Below the pieces are notes generated by a model. The model did no database searches. It was given only the letters and a program-made list of their open reading frames with translations, and was not told the origin of the DNA. 64,000 nucleotides of DNA from Clostridium sp. C2-6-12 (lineage in GTDB: Bacteria > Bacillota > Clostridia > Clostridiales > Clostridiaceae), in NCBI RefSeq assembly GCF_009928485.1, contig NZ_JAABNP010000019.1, forward strand, positions 45,280 to 109,279, in the 5' to 3' direction. A program made the translations under genes and the position numbers. Below, piece by piece: positions 7,612 through 16,307 of the stretch (positions are counted from its first letter, which is position 1; the number at the start of each line of letters is the position of its first letter).

Positions 7612-10096
7612 AAATGACATAACTATTATTGATAACAAGGAATGTATTAAAGTAATTTTAGTACACAAATATTTAAATACTCCACCAGATAGTACAAGAC
7701 GTAATTTAGTTAAAGATAACACGATTAAAACTGTTAAATACAGATACGCAAATTATATTGAATTAGATACTGTCTTCAATCTTATCAAAATGCAAAAAGA
7801 ATTCTGGGAAACACATGTGGAATTTCAAAATGCTTGTAAAGAATATTCAAAATCTTTTTTAAGACGAGTTAGTAGAATAAAGATACCTTATTATGCAAAG
7901 ACGGTAAATACTTCAAGTGAATGGGCATGTGCTATATCAGAAATCAATACGCTATCCAATTCAATAGATAAAGAATTCAAATTATATATGTCAAGAGCTA
8001 AAGCAAGAGAAATTCTATGTCTTTCTGATATAAACTTTACCAAAACTATTATAGATTGCTGTATTGGTGTAAAGAAATTTAATAACAACTATTATTACTT
8101 GATACAAGATATAGAATTTGTGAAGGTTCAACAACAAGAGATAGGAATAAGGTATCTTCCTTACAAAGAAGTCGATGAATTATATGGAACAGCAATATTT
8201 ACACATATAACTTCTTATCCACTACCCTACTTCGCAAAAAGGGATGACGTTTTTCCTCCAAAGTCTTTGAATTATTATGATAAAAACGAAATAGAAAAGT
8301 ATATCGCTGATAGAGATAGTAGAGAGTTGTTTCATAGTATAGCTGAGGAAAATTTATTTGAAACCTTTAATACAAAACTATCTATTAGTGATAATTTTAG
8401 ATGTTTGACTGAACTTAATTATACTTATAATAAATGGTTAGATTATGTATCAAATTATCTAAAAAAAATAAATCGTAATGATAGAGGCAAAGTTAGAGTA
8501 GTTAATAGCTTTGTTAAAATCACATACGCCTTAGATAAATTCCTGTGTGAAAATGAAAGTAAAGAAATTTACACTCTAACATCAGCAAATGTAAATCTTT
8601 TATTAAAAACACAAAAAAACCAAAGAAACGCTATGTTTCTATATGGATTTATAAAGTTAGTAGCACAAGATATTCAGTTAAAACTAAAAACTGTTAGTGG
8701 CTATAACAGAGGCTTTAATTTTACTAAAATAGATAATCCTTATAAAACTAAAAAAAATAATGATGATGAAATTTCTAATGATATTTATGACTTTAAACAA
8801 TACAAAGAATTATTTACTTTTTTAACCAACATAGAGTATCATCAACAAAATATATTTAACAACACTTTAACTGTTAAGGAAAAAGGTGTTTATCTCTCGA
8901 ATTGGCTATATTTAATACTACATCTTAATAATGCTTGGCGTAATGGAGATATATTGAATTTCCCAATCTTAAATTTGAATGATATAGAGAATAACTTTGG
9001 AATAGATAGTATGAATTGGTTTAAATCCAATAAGGTGACATCAGATTTAGCAAGACTGGTCATTGCTAAAGTCAATAGCTATGAGTTTATTGTAAATAAA
9101 ACACAAGTTGAGGGTCACTTCTTTTGTAGTGACAAATTAGCTCCTGTATTTGCTACTGTGCTAATTATGTTGGATATGTATATAAAATACGATTATATAG
9201 GCTCAAAAAGAGAATATCACACACCTGTAATGAATTACTATAACAAATATAACGAGCCTTCATATAAAGGTTTAAAAGCCTTTATACGCAATGCTAAAAT
9301 AGATGATTTTGAATTCCTCAGTAAAAAAATGAACAAAACTATATTGACTTATATTTATCTACTTTCAGATGAAAAAGACTCTTTACTGTTGTCTAAACAT
9401 ATGCGTTCTCACATAAAAGGTGATAGTACACTTCATTATTTAAATATTAATAAGAAAGAGATTGAATTTTTAACAGAGCAATTATTTATTAGAGGTGAAT
9501 TTGGTTATATTTATGATACACTTGTAAACCTAATTGATAATGAAACAAAATCCCTAAATGAAAAAACTGCTGATATAGCGAGAATAAAAAATACATTTGG
9601 AGATGAATTAAAGATTGAAGCTACGTTAGCAATTCTTAATTATTTTTCGGATGAACGAACAGAAATAATGCAGTTATTTATAAATGAAGGCTATGAAAAT
9701 TGTGTTAATACATTAAACGATATATATATGAATAAATTGCCTTCAAGAAATGAAAATGTGCAATGCTTATATTCTAAAAATGGATGTATCTGTCCTAACA
9801 TAGAAAGATGTATAGATTGTAAATATTCTATTCCATCAATATATGCTTTGAATACTATTTGTGAATGTTTGAAAGAAGACTTCAAGCGTTATAACAATAC
9901 CAAAAATATACCTCAAAAAATTAAAATTTCAGTGCAATTATATAGAAAAAAAGAGCTGTTAAAAGAAGCTATTAAAAAATATGGTAAAGAGCATATCTAC
10001 AGTATTTTAGAAATGGAAAGCATTGAATTTTTAGATACTTTTAGCAGGATAGCTAAACCAGAGGAACTAACAAAAATGCTGAAGGAGGAAAATTAA
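7598..10096 (+). CDS. Large tyrosine-recombinase-like protein 2, 832 aa
   Basis: The frame opens at a TTG (7565); the ATG at 7598, after AGATGGTGAT, overlaps gene 1 by 14 bases and is the likely start. The C-terminal half keeps a recombinase fold signature: NAWRNGDILNF (box I Arg, about residue 448) and MRSHIKGDSTLHYLN (GH-like His and Tyr about residue 614). The HxxR box is replaced by KKMNKTIL, so two catalytic residues look lost. A Cys-rich tail (CLYSKNGCICPNIERCIDCK) probably binds zinc. It may be a structural or end-recognition partner rather than a full catalyst. The long N-terminal region is unassigned. Confidence 0.72.
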   Translation: MTVDRNDITIIDNKECIKVILVHKYLNTPPDSTRRNLVKDNTIKTVKYRYANYIELDTVFNLIKMQKEFWETHVEFQNACKEYSKSFLRRVSRIKIPYYAKTVNTSSEWACAISEINTLSNSIDKEFKLYMSRAKAREILCLSDINFTKTIIDCCIGVKKFNNNYYYLIQDIEFVKVQQQEIGIRYLPYKEVDELYGTAIFTHITSYPLPYFAKRDDVFPPKSLNYYDKNEIEKYIADRDSRELFHSIAEENLFETFNTKLSISDNFRCLTELNYTYNKWLDYVSNYLKKINRNDRGKVRVVNSFVKITYALDKFLCENESKEIYTLTSANVNLLLKTQKNQRNAMFLYGFIKLVAQDIQLKLKTVSGYNRGFNFTKIDNPYKTKKNNDDEISNDIYDFKQYKELFTFLTNIEYHQQNIFNNTLTVKEKGVYLSNWLYLILHLNNAWRNGDILNFPILNLNDIENNFGIDSMNWFKSNKVTSDLARLVIAKVNSYEFIVNKTQVEGHFFCSDKLAPVFATVLIMLDMYIKYDYIGSKREYHTPVMNYYNKYNEPSYKGLKAFIRNAKIDDFEFLSKKMNKTILTYIYLLSDEKDSLLLSKHMRSHIKGDSTLHYLNINKKEIEFLTEQLFIRGEFGYIYDTLVNLIDNETKSLNEKTADIARIKNTFGDELKIEATLAILNYFSDERTEIMQLFINEGYENCVNTLNDIYMNKLPSRNENVQCLYSKNGCICPNIERCIDCKYSIPSIYALNTICECLKEDFKRYNNTKNIPQKIKISVQLYRKKELLKEAIKKYGKEHIYSILEMESIEFLDTFSRIAKPEELTKMLKEEN

Positions 10097-11979
10097 TGTT
10101 AGATTATATGGATATAGACTTAAATAACATTGGTGAGGAACTCTTTAATTCCAAAGAGATAATTGATAAATATAGAGAACTATTAAATAAATCCAACTAC
10201 TTAGAAACAGGCGTATTTAAAGGAATAAATTTAATTGGAAAGTTTGAAGAAAATCTATGGGTTTGTAGCAGATATCTTAACAAAGGATATATGTATTTTG
10301 ATTTTAATGAATTACAATCTTTTAAGTTTTACGGTATGACAACTGAGGATATAAACCTTATAAAATGTTGGGTTGGAGAGAATATAATAAATGGCGTATA
10401 TGAATATCATGAAACTAATGATATCAATATATCGTCAAAAATTATAACTGAGTACAACTATCTTGTTGATTTCATTAAGGTTTCCAAGAATTTTTCATAT
10501 GAATTTATAGATGAAACAACAGGGTCTATGATTGAAGATTATTATAGAAGAAGTGTATCTGATGATACTAAAATAATGCAAGTTAAGAGTATTTTGAACT
10601 ATATAACGTTCATAGAAGATAAATTTATAGAAGACAAAAACTCCGTTGCAACAACTTATATAGAAAAACTTAACAATATTCTAAGTGACCTTAATCACTC
10701 AAATAAAAGTAGAACTTTACCATGTAGTAAAGATATATTAATGTTTAATAATTATGTTAAAAACTTTTTTGACTCAGTTGAAATTCCGTATGAGTTAAAA
10801 ATGTATTATTACCCTATTAAAATATGGTGGAAATTAACTAACATAATACCATTTAGACCAAGTGAATTTTGTTTGAAAATAAGTAGAAATTCATTAATAA
10901 AAAAAGAAGATGGTCATTATTTAAAGATAGGTAGATTAAAGAAAAAAGCTAACTTGGGTGAAAATCTATTACCTGTATTGAATGAATTAAAAATAACAGA
11001 AGACATCCATGAAATGATATCTTATTACATCGAGCAAACCAATGAATATGGTAAAAGTAATACTCTGTTTTCTTACCCTGCGTTAATACATTTTAGAAAA
11101 TGTTTAATGAAGAACGATGATGATTTATTTACTGAACAGTATTACACTAATAATTCAAAAAATTTACCAGAATATTTTACAAATGCTATATTTAGCACAT
11201 TATTAAATTCTTTTTATGATAAAGTTGTAAAGACTTTATATAATGACAAAGAAATAAAAGAACAGATTTTACCTAATGATACTCGACACTTTGCATTTAC
11301 TTCACTTATATTGCAAGGGTTATCACCTGTAAAGGTCGCTATATTAGGTGGTCATAGAACATTAGAAACTTTAGACTCATACACTTGCTCTTGTAACACT
11401 TATATTGACTCAGAAGTTATTACAATAATTCATAAGAGCTTGTCAGAAGGCACATTAAACAGAAGTTCATTAAAGAAAATAGCCTTTGACAAACCAGAAA
11501 TTTGTCCAAAGCATAATGATACTTCATTCAAAACGGATATTGGTAGTATATCATTAGGATATTGTGTAGCTGATTTTACAAATGACCAATTTCCTTGCAA
11601 ATGTGAGGAGTGTTATGATTGTCCTCATTGGTGGTGTCCACCAACTGAGGAAAGCTATAATATATTAATTGATGTGGCATCAAATAAACTAAATGCTGAT
11701 GAACACAAACTTGATAGAGATATTAAGTTTATGAAAAGTTTATTTAAAAAATCTGCATTAGTAAATATTGATGGCAAAATATGTCTGGATAGAAATACTG
11801 AAATTCAGCTAAAAAGAGCTTCTCTTTCAGTAAATAGTGAAGCTAATAAATTAATAGAAATGAAATCTAATATTATAGATGTTGACGATACAAAAGAAGC
11901 ACTAAAATTATTAGACGATATCAATTCCTATACAGAAAACATTAAAAATAAATTAGCTATTAAAAGGAGTGATGATTAA
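10096..11979 (+). CDS. Tyrosine recombinase 3 of the transposon (TnpB-like)
   Basis: A 627-aa protein, close to the 630 aa of Tn554 TnpB. Its ATG overlaps the previous stop by one base (TAATG), after AAGGAGG, so translation is coupled. Catalytic residues: Arg254 in PFRPSEF; NDTRHFAFTS with Arg397 (the first His of HxxR is Asn394); GGH ending at His420; and Tyr429 in TLDSYTCS. A C-terminal Cys/His cluster (CKCEECYDCPHWWC) likely binds zinc. It is the best candidate, with protein 1, for the strand-cutting enzyme. Confidence 0.82.
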   Translation: MLDYMDIDLNNIGEELFNSKEIIDKYRELLNKSNYLETGVFKGINLIGKFEENLWVCSRYLNKGYMYFDFNELQSFKFYGMTTEDINLIKCWVGENIINGVYEYHETNDINISSKIITEYNYLVDFIKVSKNFSYEFIDETTGSMIEDYYRRSVSDDTKIMQVKSILNYITFIEDKFIEDKNSVATTYIEKLNNILSDLNHSNKSRTLPCSKDILMFNNYVKNFFDSVEIPYELKMYYYPIKIWWKLTNIIPFRPSEFCLKISRNSLIKKEDGHYLKIGRLKKKANLGENLLPVLNELKITEDIHEMISYYIEQTNEYGKSNTLFSYPALIHFRKCLMKNDDDLFTEQYYTNNSKNLPEYFTNAIFSTLLNSFYDKVVKTLYNDKEIKEQILPNDTRHFAFTSLILQGLSPVKVAILGGHRTLETLDSYTCSCNTYIDSEVITIIHKSLSEGTLNRSSLKKIAFDKPEICPKHNDTSFKTDIGSISLGYCVADFTNDQFPCKCEECYDCPHWWCPPTEESYNILIDVASNKLNADEHKLDRDIKFMKSLFKKSALVNIDGKICLDRNTEIQLKRASLSVNSEANKLIEMKSNIIDVDDTKEALKLLDDINSYTENIKNKLAIKRSDD

Positions 11980-12689
11980 TGGCTAAAACGAAAACCATAG
12001 TGGATAAAGACGAGGTTAATGAAATAATTAATCTATTTATAAAAGAACAAGGCGGTATAGTTCCAGAATTAAAATTTAAAGCCATATCAGATTTTAATAA
12101 CAAGATTGCCAATAACGAGAAATACAAACGTTCTAATGGAACGTTATACACCTTATATAAGTATAATTTTTGGGGTGGTAGTTACAAAGGTGAATTTAAT
12201 TATGGTAAATTAAGGATTATTGAACTTAATGAAAAGAACAAAGTTCAAGTTGTTGGTAAAGAGTTTGATAGTGATATGGCTGATATAGTTACACTTGTAA
12301 ATGACCTTTATAAAAAACCACAAGAGCTTACAAAATACTTAATTTCAATATTTGAAAAAGAACGTAAAAAAGCTAAGAATACTGAAACTGAATTAAAAGA
12401 TGCCAAGGATAAGATAGATATATTAGAAGACAAAATCGCAAACTTAGAAGAAGGTATAGCAAATTTAATATATCAAAGCCAAAGTCCAAATAACTCTTTA
12501 AATAATATGATGAATTTATCAACATCAACAGATAGTATCTGTTATGATGAATTAAAACATATGTTTGATAATACTAATCGTTTTGAAAGACTTAAAAACA
12601 ACTCTGAACAACAAGTTGAAGGTGTTATTAGCATAGACGAAATAAATAGACAAAAAAGATTAAAAGAATTAGAAGAAGATGGATTTTAA
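11979..12689 (+). CDS. Small coiled-coil helper protein of the transposon (TnpC-like)
   Basis: A 236-aa charged protein. Its ATG overlaps the recombinase-3 stop (TAATG) after AAAGGAG. Residues about 120-165 (ERKKAKNTETELKDAKDKI, then LEDKIANLEEGIANL) form a strong coiled coil. By position and type it resembles the small TnpC of Tn554, which influences insertion efficiency and orientation. I infer the role from position only. The operon ends at a hairpin immediately after its stop. Confidence 0.65.
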   Translation: MAKTKTIVDKDEVNEIINLFIKEQGGIVPELKFKAISDFNNKIANNEKYKRSNGTLYTLYKYNFWGGSYKGEFNYGKLRIIELNEKNKVQVVGKEFDSDMADIVTLVNDLYKKPQELTKYLISIFEKERKKAKNTETELKDAKDKIDILEDKIANLEEGIANLIYQSQSPNNSLNNMMNLSTSTDSICYDELKHMFDNTNRFERLKNNSEQQVEGVISIDEINRQKRLKELEEDGF

Positions 12690-12727
12690 AAAAAATGTAT
12701 GGTTTTATCTAAGACCATACATTTTTT
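12690..12727. terminator. Bidirectional terminator, recombinase operon / LRR gene
   Basis: AAAAAATGTATGGT and ACCATACATTTTTT are perfect 14-bp arms. The stem carries A- and T-runs on both sides and sits between two convergent genes. Confidence 0.85.
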
Positions 12728-12736
12728 CTTAAGAAA

Positions 12737-13537
12737 CTAATAAATATTACATTCAGGTAAAGCATTTTGCAATGCTTGTTTATCAGCATCACTTATTTTG
12801 TTGTCAGATAAACCGATGCGTTGTAAATTAGTTAAATTTTTTAATGCATTTATATCTTTTATTTGATTATTTCTTAAATCAAGTTGTTTTAAATTAGTTA
12901 ATCCCTTTAATACACTTACATCACTTATTTTATTGTTCCTCAAATCAAGGTTGTCCAATTTGGTTAAACCTTTTAATGCACTTATATCACTTATTTGATT
13001 GTCAGATAAAAAAAGCCATTGTAAATTACTTAAACCTTTTAAGGCATTTATATCTTTAATTTTATTGTTGCCTAAATAAATATTTTGGACATTAGTCAAT
13101 CCTTGCAATGAGCTTATATCATTTATTTGATTATCAGATAAAAAAAGAATTTGTGCATTAACTAATCCTTTTAATGCATTTATATCATTTATTTTGTTAT
13201 TACCTAAGTTAATAATCTGCAAATTGGTTAATCCTTTCAATGAACCTATATCACTTATTTGATTTGCACTTAAATCAAGAGTTTGTAGATTAGCTAAATT
13301 TTCAATGCCACTTATATCTGTTATCTTTTGAACTTTTAAGCTTAACGAATTAATACTTTTAACATCACTTTTATTAATATCTCCTTTAGATTTATTCGCT
13401 TGTTGTCTTATAGCTTGTTCTAAATTCTTATCCTTAAATGTTACTGTATTTCCCATAGTAACTTGACTCCCACAGCCTGAAAGAGATAGTATCAATATTA
13501 CTGTACATAAAATAGTTCCAAGCTTTTTAAATCCCAT
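12737..13537 (-). CDS. Leucine-rich-repeat lipoprotein (transposon cargo)
   Basis: A 266-aa protein with a lipoprotein signal: MGFKKLGTILCTVILILS then LSGCGS, with lipobox Cys22. About eight 22-residue LRRs follow, of the SDS22/internalin type (LxxLxLxxNxIxDIxxLKGLT), alternating NNKI and DNQI forms. The last unit ends ALPECNIY. Internalin-like LRRs bind proteins; this one should be tethered outside the membrane. The ATG follows AAGGAGG. It is convergent to the recombinase operon and inside the element boundaries, so it is cargo. No transposition role is apparent. Confidence 0.88.
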   Translation of the reverse strand: MGFKKLGTILCTVILILSLSGCGSQVTMGNTVTFKDKNLEQAIRQQANKSKGDINKSDVKSINSLSLKVQKITDISGIENLANLQTLDLSANQISDIGSLKGLTNLQIINLGNNKINDINALKGLVNAQILFLSDNQINDISSLQGLTNVQNIYLGNNKIKDINALKGLSNLQWLFLSDNQISDISALKGLTKLDNLDLRNNKISDVSVLKGLTNLKQLDLRNNQIKDINALKNLTNLQRIGLSDNKISDADKQALQNALPECNIY

Positions 13538-13600
13538 AATAAATCCTCCTTATTTATCCCTCAATATATATTATTAATTATTTAAAAACTATTTATTTTC

Positions 13601-14236
13601 CTACTTATTATAACCATCAGTACCTTTTCTTATAAATAAAATTGTTCCTTGTGTATTACTTGAAATAGTAAATTTATTTTTAGTATAAAAACTCAACGTA
13701 CCATTAATAGTGTAGTTTTCGCTTTTATTATTTAATTTTATAGTGTCTTGGTCAATACTATATGTACCAAGCACTTTATCGTTATTATCTGTAATTGTGC
13801 CATTGTCAAGAAACTTAACACTGTAGAAAATTTCCTTATTAGTATTAACATCCGTACCAACCCATTCACCAATGATTGTTATAGGTGCATATGGTAAATA
13901 CCCATCTAAACTTCCATCTTCCTTATATACAAGTCCTTCAATTCGTTTTCCATCTTTATAATAACCATCAAACATAAGCTTTCCATTGTCCCAATACGTT
14001 TTTGTATATCCATTTAAGTCAGGTTCTCCATTTTTGAAATTGCCTTCAAAAAATAAAACCCCTTTATCATAGGCTATTCCTTTTCCATTAGGCTTACCAT
14101 CTTTTAATTCTCCCTCGTAACGTAATTTACCATTTTTATCATATAATTTGTTAGAATCAACTTTATTTTGACAACCTATAAAGTTTAACAAGATTACTGA
14201 TATAAAAATTGCTAAAAATATACTTGCTTTTTTCAC
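13601..14236 (-). CDS. MORN-like repeat lipoprotein (transposon cargo)
   Basis: The frame opens at 14266, but the GTG at 14236 follows GGGGGAG and gives a proper lipoprotein signal (KKASIFLAIFISVILLNFIGC). The mature part has three to four MORN-like units (YEGELKDGKPNGKG, FEGNFKNGEPDLNG, FDGYYKDGKRIEG). A beta-rich C-terminal domain follows (IIGEWVGTDVNTNKE...), resembling small lipocalin-like domains. It is 63 bases upstream of the LRR gene in the same direction, and the two are likely cotranscribed. Function is unknown. Confidence 0.78.
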   Translation of the reverse strand: MKKASIFLAIFISVILLNFIGCQNKVDSNKLYDKNGKLRYEGELKDGKPNGKGIAYDKGVLFFEGNFKNGEPDLNGYTKTYWDNGKLMFDGYYKDGKRIEGLVYKEDGSLDGYLPYAPITIIGEWVGTDVNTNKEIFYSVKFLDNGTITDNNDKVLGTYSIDQDTIKLNNKSENYTINGTLSFYTKNKFTISSNTQGTILFIRKGTDGYNK

Positions 14237-14464
14237 ATTACTCTCCCCCAAATACATAAAATTCATCTTTCATATTTTTTTATTATAACGCTTTAATTAG
14301 CGTATAAAGTAAGTAAACGTTCATAACGATACAATAGTTTTATTATACCATTATATTCAATATATATCCATTTAAAGCATTATCACCAAGTGGAACGTTT
14401 TTATATAATGAGTTATACTTAGGTTATAAATTTGAGCAAAAAAAAAAGACCTTCTAAGTCATAT

Positions 14465-14483
14465 TTATTGTTTTATTCAACAC
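14465..14483 (-). repeat. Right subterminal repeat
   Basis: On the minus strand GTGTTGAATAAAACAATAA, sharing its first 13 bases with 6269-6281 in inverted orientation. A further GTGTTGAAT lies at 14543-14551 on the same strand. The interval 14237-14464 holds no gene; it has a small CGCTTTAATTAGCG hairpin near 14287 and presumably the promoter of the cargo genes. Confidence 0.5.
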
Positions 14484-14557
14484 TTTTAAATTCATCAACT
14501 GTCGAATACTTACACACACTTGATATACACTTATATTATTAAATTCAACACCTCATT

Positions 14558-14569
14558 GTCAATAACATT
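14558..14569 (-). repeat. Right terminal inverted repeat
   Basis: Read inward on the minus strand it is AATGTTATTGAC, the partner of 6168-6179 with two mismatches. It abuts the right core. Confidence 0.65.
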
Positions 14570-14577
14570 ATATTGTT
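14570..14577. repeat. Right 8-bp core (att) copy
   Basis: ATATTGTT, the direct copy of 6160-6167. It lies in the coding frame of the interrupted gene. Confidence 0.8.
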
Positions 14578-15712
14578 GAACTTTACCCTCTGCTGATTTC
14601 ATGCTTGCTTCTTCTGTGGCACCGGAAGTCTTATATAACTTTGTTTCACCTGTTCTTGTATTAGTTAAAGTAAATCCAACAAGTGATTCATCACTTCCTA
14701 CAGAAGTTATTCCAGTATAATAATAACACTTTTCTTTATTATAAATTATATTCATACCGCCTGTTGATTTTAATTTATCTTTATCAGTAAAATTCAAAAC
14801 TCCATGAACTAATTCTCCCCATTTATTTATATATCTATCGATATATTTCATTGGTTGTATTCTATCTACCCAGCTTGGCAAATTATTTATATCATATACA
14901 TTTGATTCTCCAGTTTGTGCGTCCATTATTAATGCTCCAACTGCCTTAGCTTCTGTAATTCCAATGCCAGTATCATATCTTGTAATCACCCAATATGGTC
15001 TTCCACTATCGTCTAACTCAAAAGTAAAATCAGTATGTCCAGCTTTCATATCTCTAAAATAAGCTGCCCTATTTAAATCACTTAAAATATATGCTGAATT
15101 TAAATACTTAAGTTTAATATCTTTTTCACCAAGCTTAGTTACTAATTGAACATCATTTTGATTTGTAGCACTTACCTTAATATATCCTATTGTGCCTTCT
15201 CTATTTGTAAGCCATTTAAGAAATGATGAATGTTCAAGAGGCCCTACATAATACAATTGTCCATTTACACTTTGGAGGTCTAATTCTCCAACAGTGACTT
15301 GGCTTCCAAGGCTAGATATTTCACCTAATTTCTTATCTGCCAGCTTATTTGCAAGTTCTTCATCTATTATAGGAAGCTGGTTAATATCCATATATTCTAT
15401 TTGACTCGAAAAATCAACTTCTTCAATATTGCCAATTAAATTTCTATGTTCTTTGTAGCTTATTAATGGGCTAAAAAATATTGCAAGTAATACATATATT
15501 ATTGCAACACCAATGGCTGCAGTAATATATTTTCTGTTTCTAATAAATATACCATATCCAAATGTACATACTGAAAATATTCCTGTAATTGCCATTGCAT
15601 TAAGACTCAAATCGAAAATTAATGCACTATTTAGCAATGCAATTAATCCTATTACAATGTATGTTCCTAATAATATTTTTAAATATTTAATCAAATTTTC
15701 CTTATTATTCAT
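14570..15712 (-). pseudogene. N-terminal fragment of the transposon-split membrane protein
   Basis: Starts at an ATG after AAGGAGG. Native sequence runs to residue 381 (Tyr), then 12 transposon-encoded residues (NVIDNEVLNLII) to a stop at 14531. There are three hydrophobic segments in the first 85 residues and then a large extracytoplasmic region (EVDFSSQIEYMDINQLPII...). Phrases such as PYWVITRYDTGIG and TRTGETKLY suggest a repeated beta domain. Joined to 5692-6159 it gives a continuous 536-aa protein. I know no function for this family. The truncated product could still be made and inserted in the membrane. Confidence 0.85.
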
Positions 15713-15782
15713 GCACTCTGCCTCCTTAATAATTTAATTTAAAGATACAAATGTTTTTATTTGATTATAACACAAAAAAAGT

Positions 15783-15816
15783 CCTCTGTATTTTGAAGCT
15801 ATTTAAAATACAGAGG
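15783..15816 (-). terminator. Terminator-like hairpin with no clear upstream gene
   Basis: CCTCTGTATTTT pairs perfectly with AAAATACAGAGG, followed on the minus strand by GACTTTTTTTGTG. It lies just upstream of the split gene's start. No minus-strand gene was found in 15817-16307, so it may insulate that gene or end an unseen short RNA. Confidence 0.6.
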
Positions 15817-16008
15817 TTCAATATATTATTAAAAGGTAATATTCTAAATAATATAGTGGTTAATGTGTGGAAACTATATTATAAGGATATTAAGAAATCC
15901 ATGGCATAGAATCTCCCATTATCTTAGAAATATTCCTTTAGGGGCTTATTTAATCAATAATGTTTTAATAATTTTAAAAACTCATTGATACTGATCTAAA
16001 AACAAAAT

Positions 16009-16051
16009 AGAGATAATAAGGCCTTGTTTTATGCGAGACCCCATTATCTCT
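16009..16051 (-). terminator. Second orphan terminator-like hairpin
   Basis: AGAGATAAT and ATTATCTCT arms enclose a loop containing GGCC. On the minus strand it is followed by ATTTTGTTTTT. The 595-base gap 15713-16307 contains this, the 15783 hairpin and the promoter of the radical SAM gene, but no convincing ORF. Confidence 0.5.
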
Positions 16052-16307
16052 CTTACTAATATATTTGTATGATAACAAAGATTTCATTTGTGTTCAATAT
16101 TTAAGAAAAATTCTTAATAAAAGTAAGTAAACTTATTCCTTAACTAAATAATATTAATTTTTTTCTTAGTTTTACCTTAAAATATAAATATTTTTTTGAT
16201 TTTTATGTTATAGATTAATCTCAAATTCCTTTATAATTTGAATTTTATATAATAACATCATTATATTTGTAACTTATGATAAAATATTACAGAAAGAGGT
16301 GTTATTT

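Larger units (their letters stand above)
6160..14577. mobile_element. Tn554-like / recombinase-trio transposon, about 8.4 kb
   Basis: The element lies between two direct copies of ATATTGTT and interrupts one host gene. Removing one copy plus the interior (8410 bp) rejoins codon 381 (TAT) to GGT in frame. It carries, on the plus strand, three tyrosine recombinases and a coiled-coil protein in one overlapping operon (6319-12689). On the minus strand it carries two lipoprotein genes. Short terminal inverted repeats and subterminal repeats mark both ends. The set of large recombinases plus a small helper recalls TnpA/TnpB/TnpC of Tn554, but with an extra 832-aa recombinase-like protein. No resistance gene is present. 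Confidence 0.85.

Noticed and set aside
12780..13300. Tandem DNA repeats suggestive of a CRISPR or satellite
   Set aside because: They are the coding sequence of 22-residue leucine-rich repeats.
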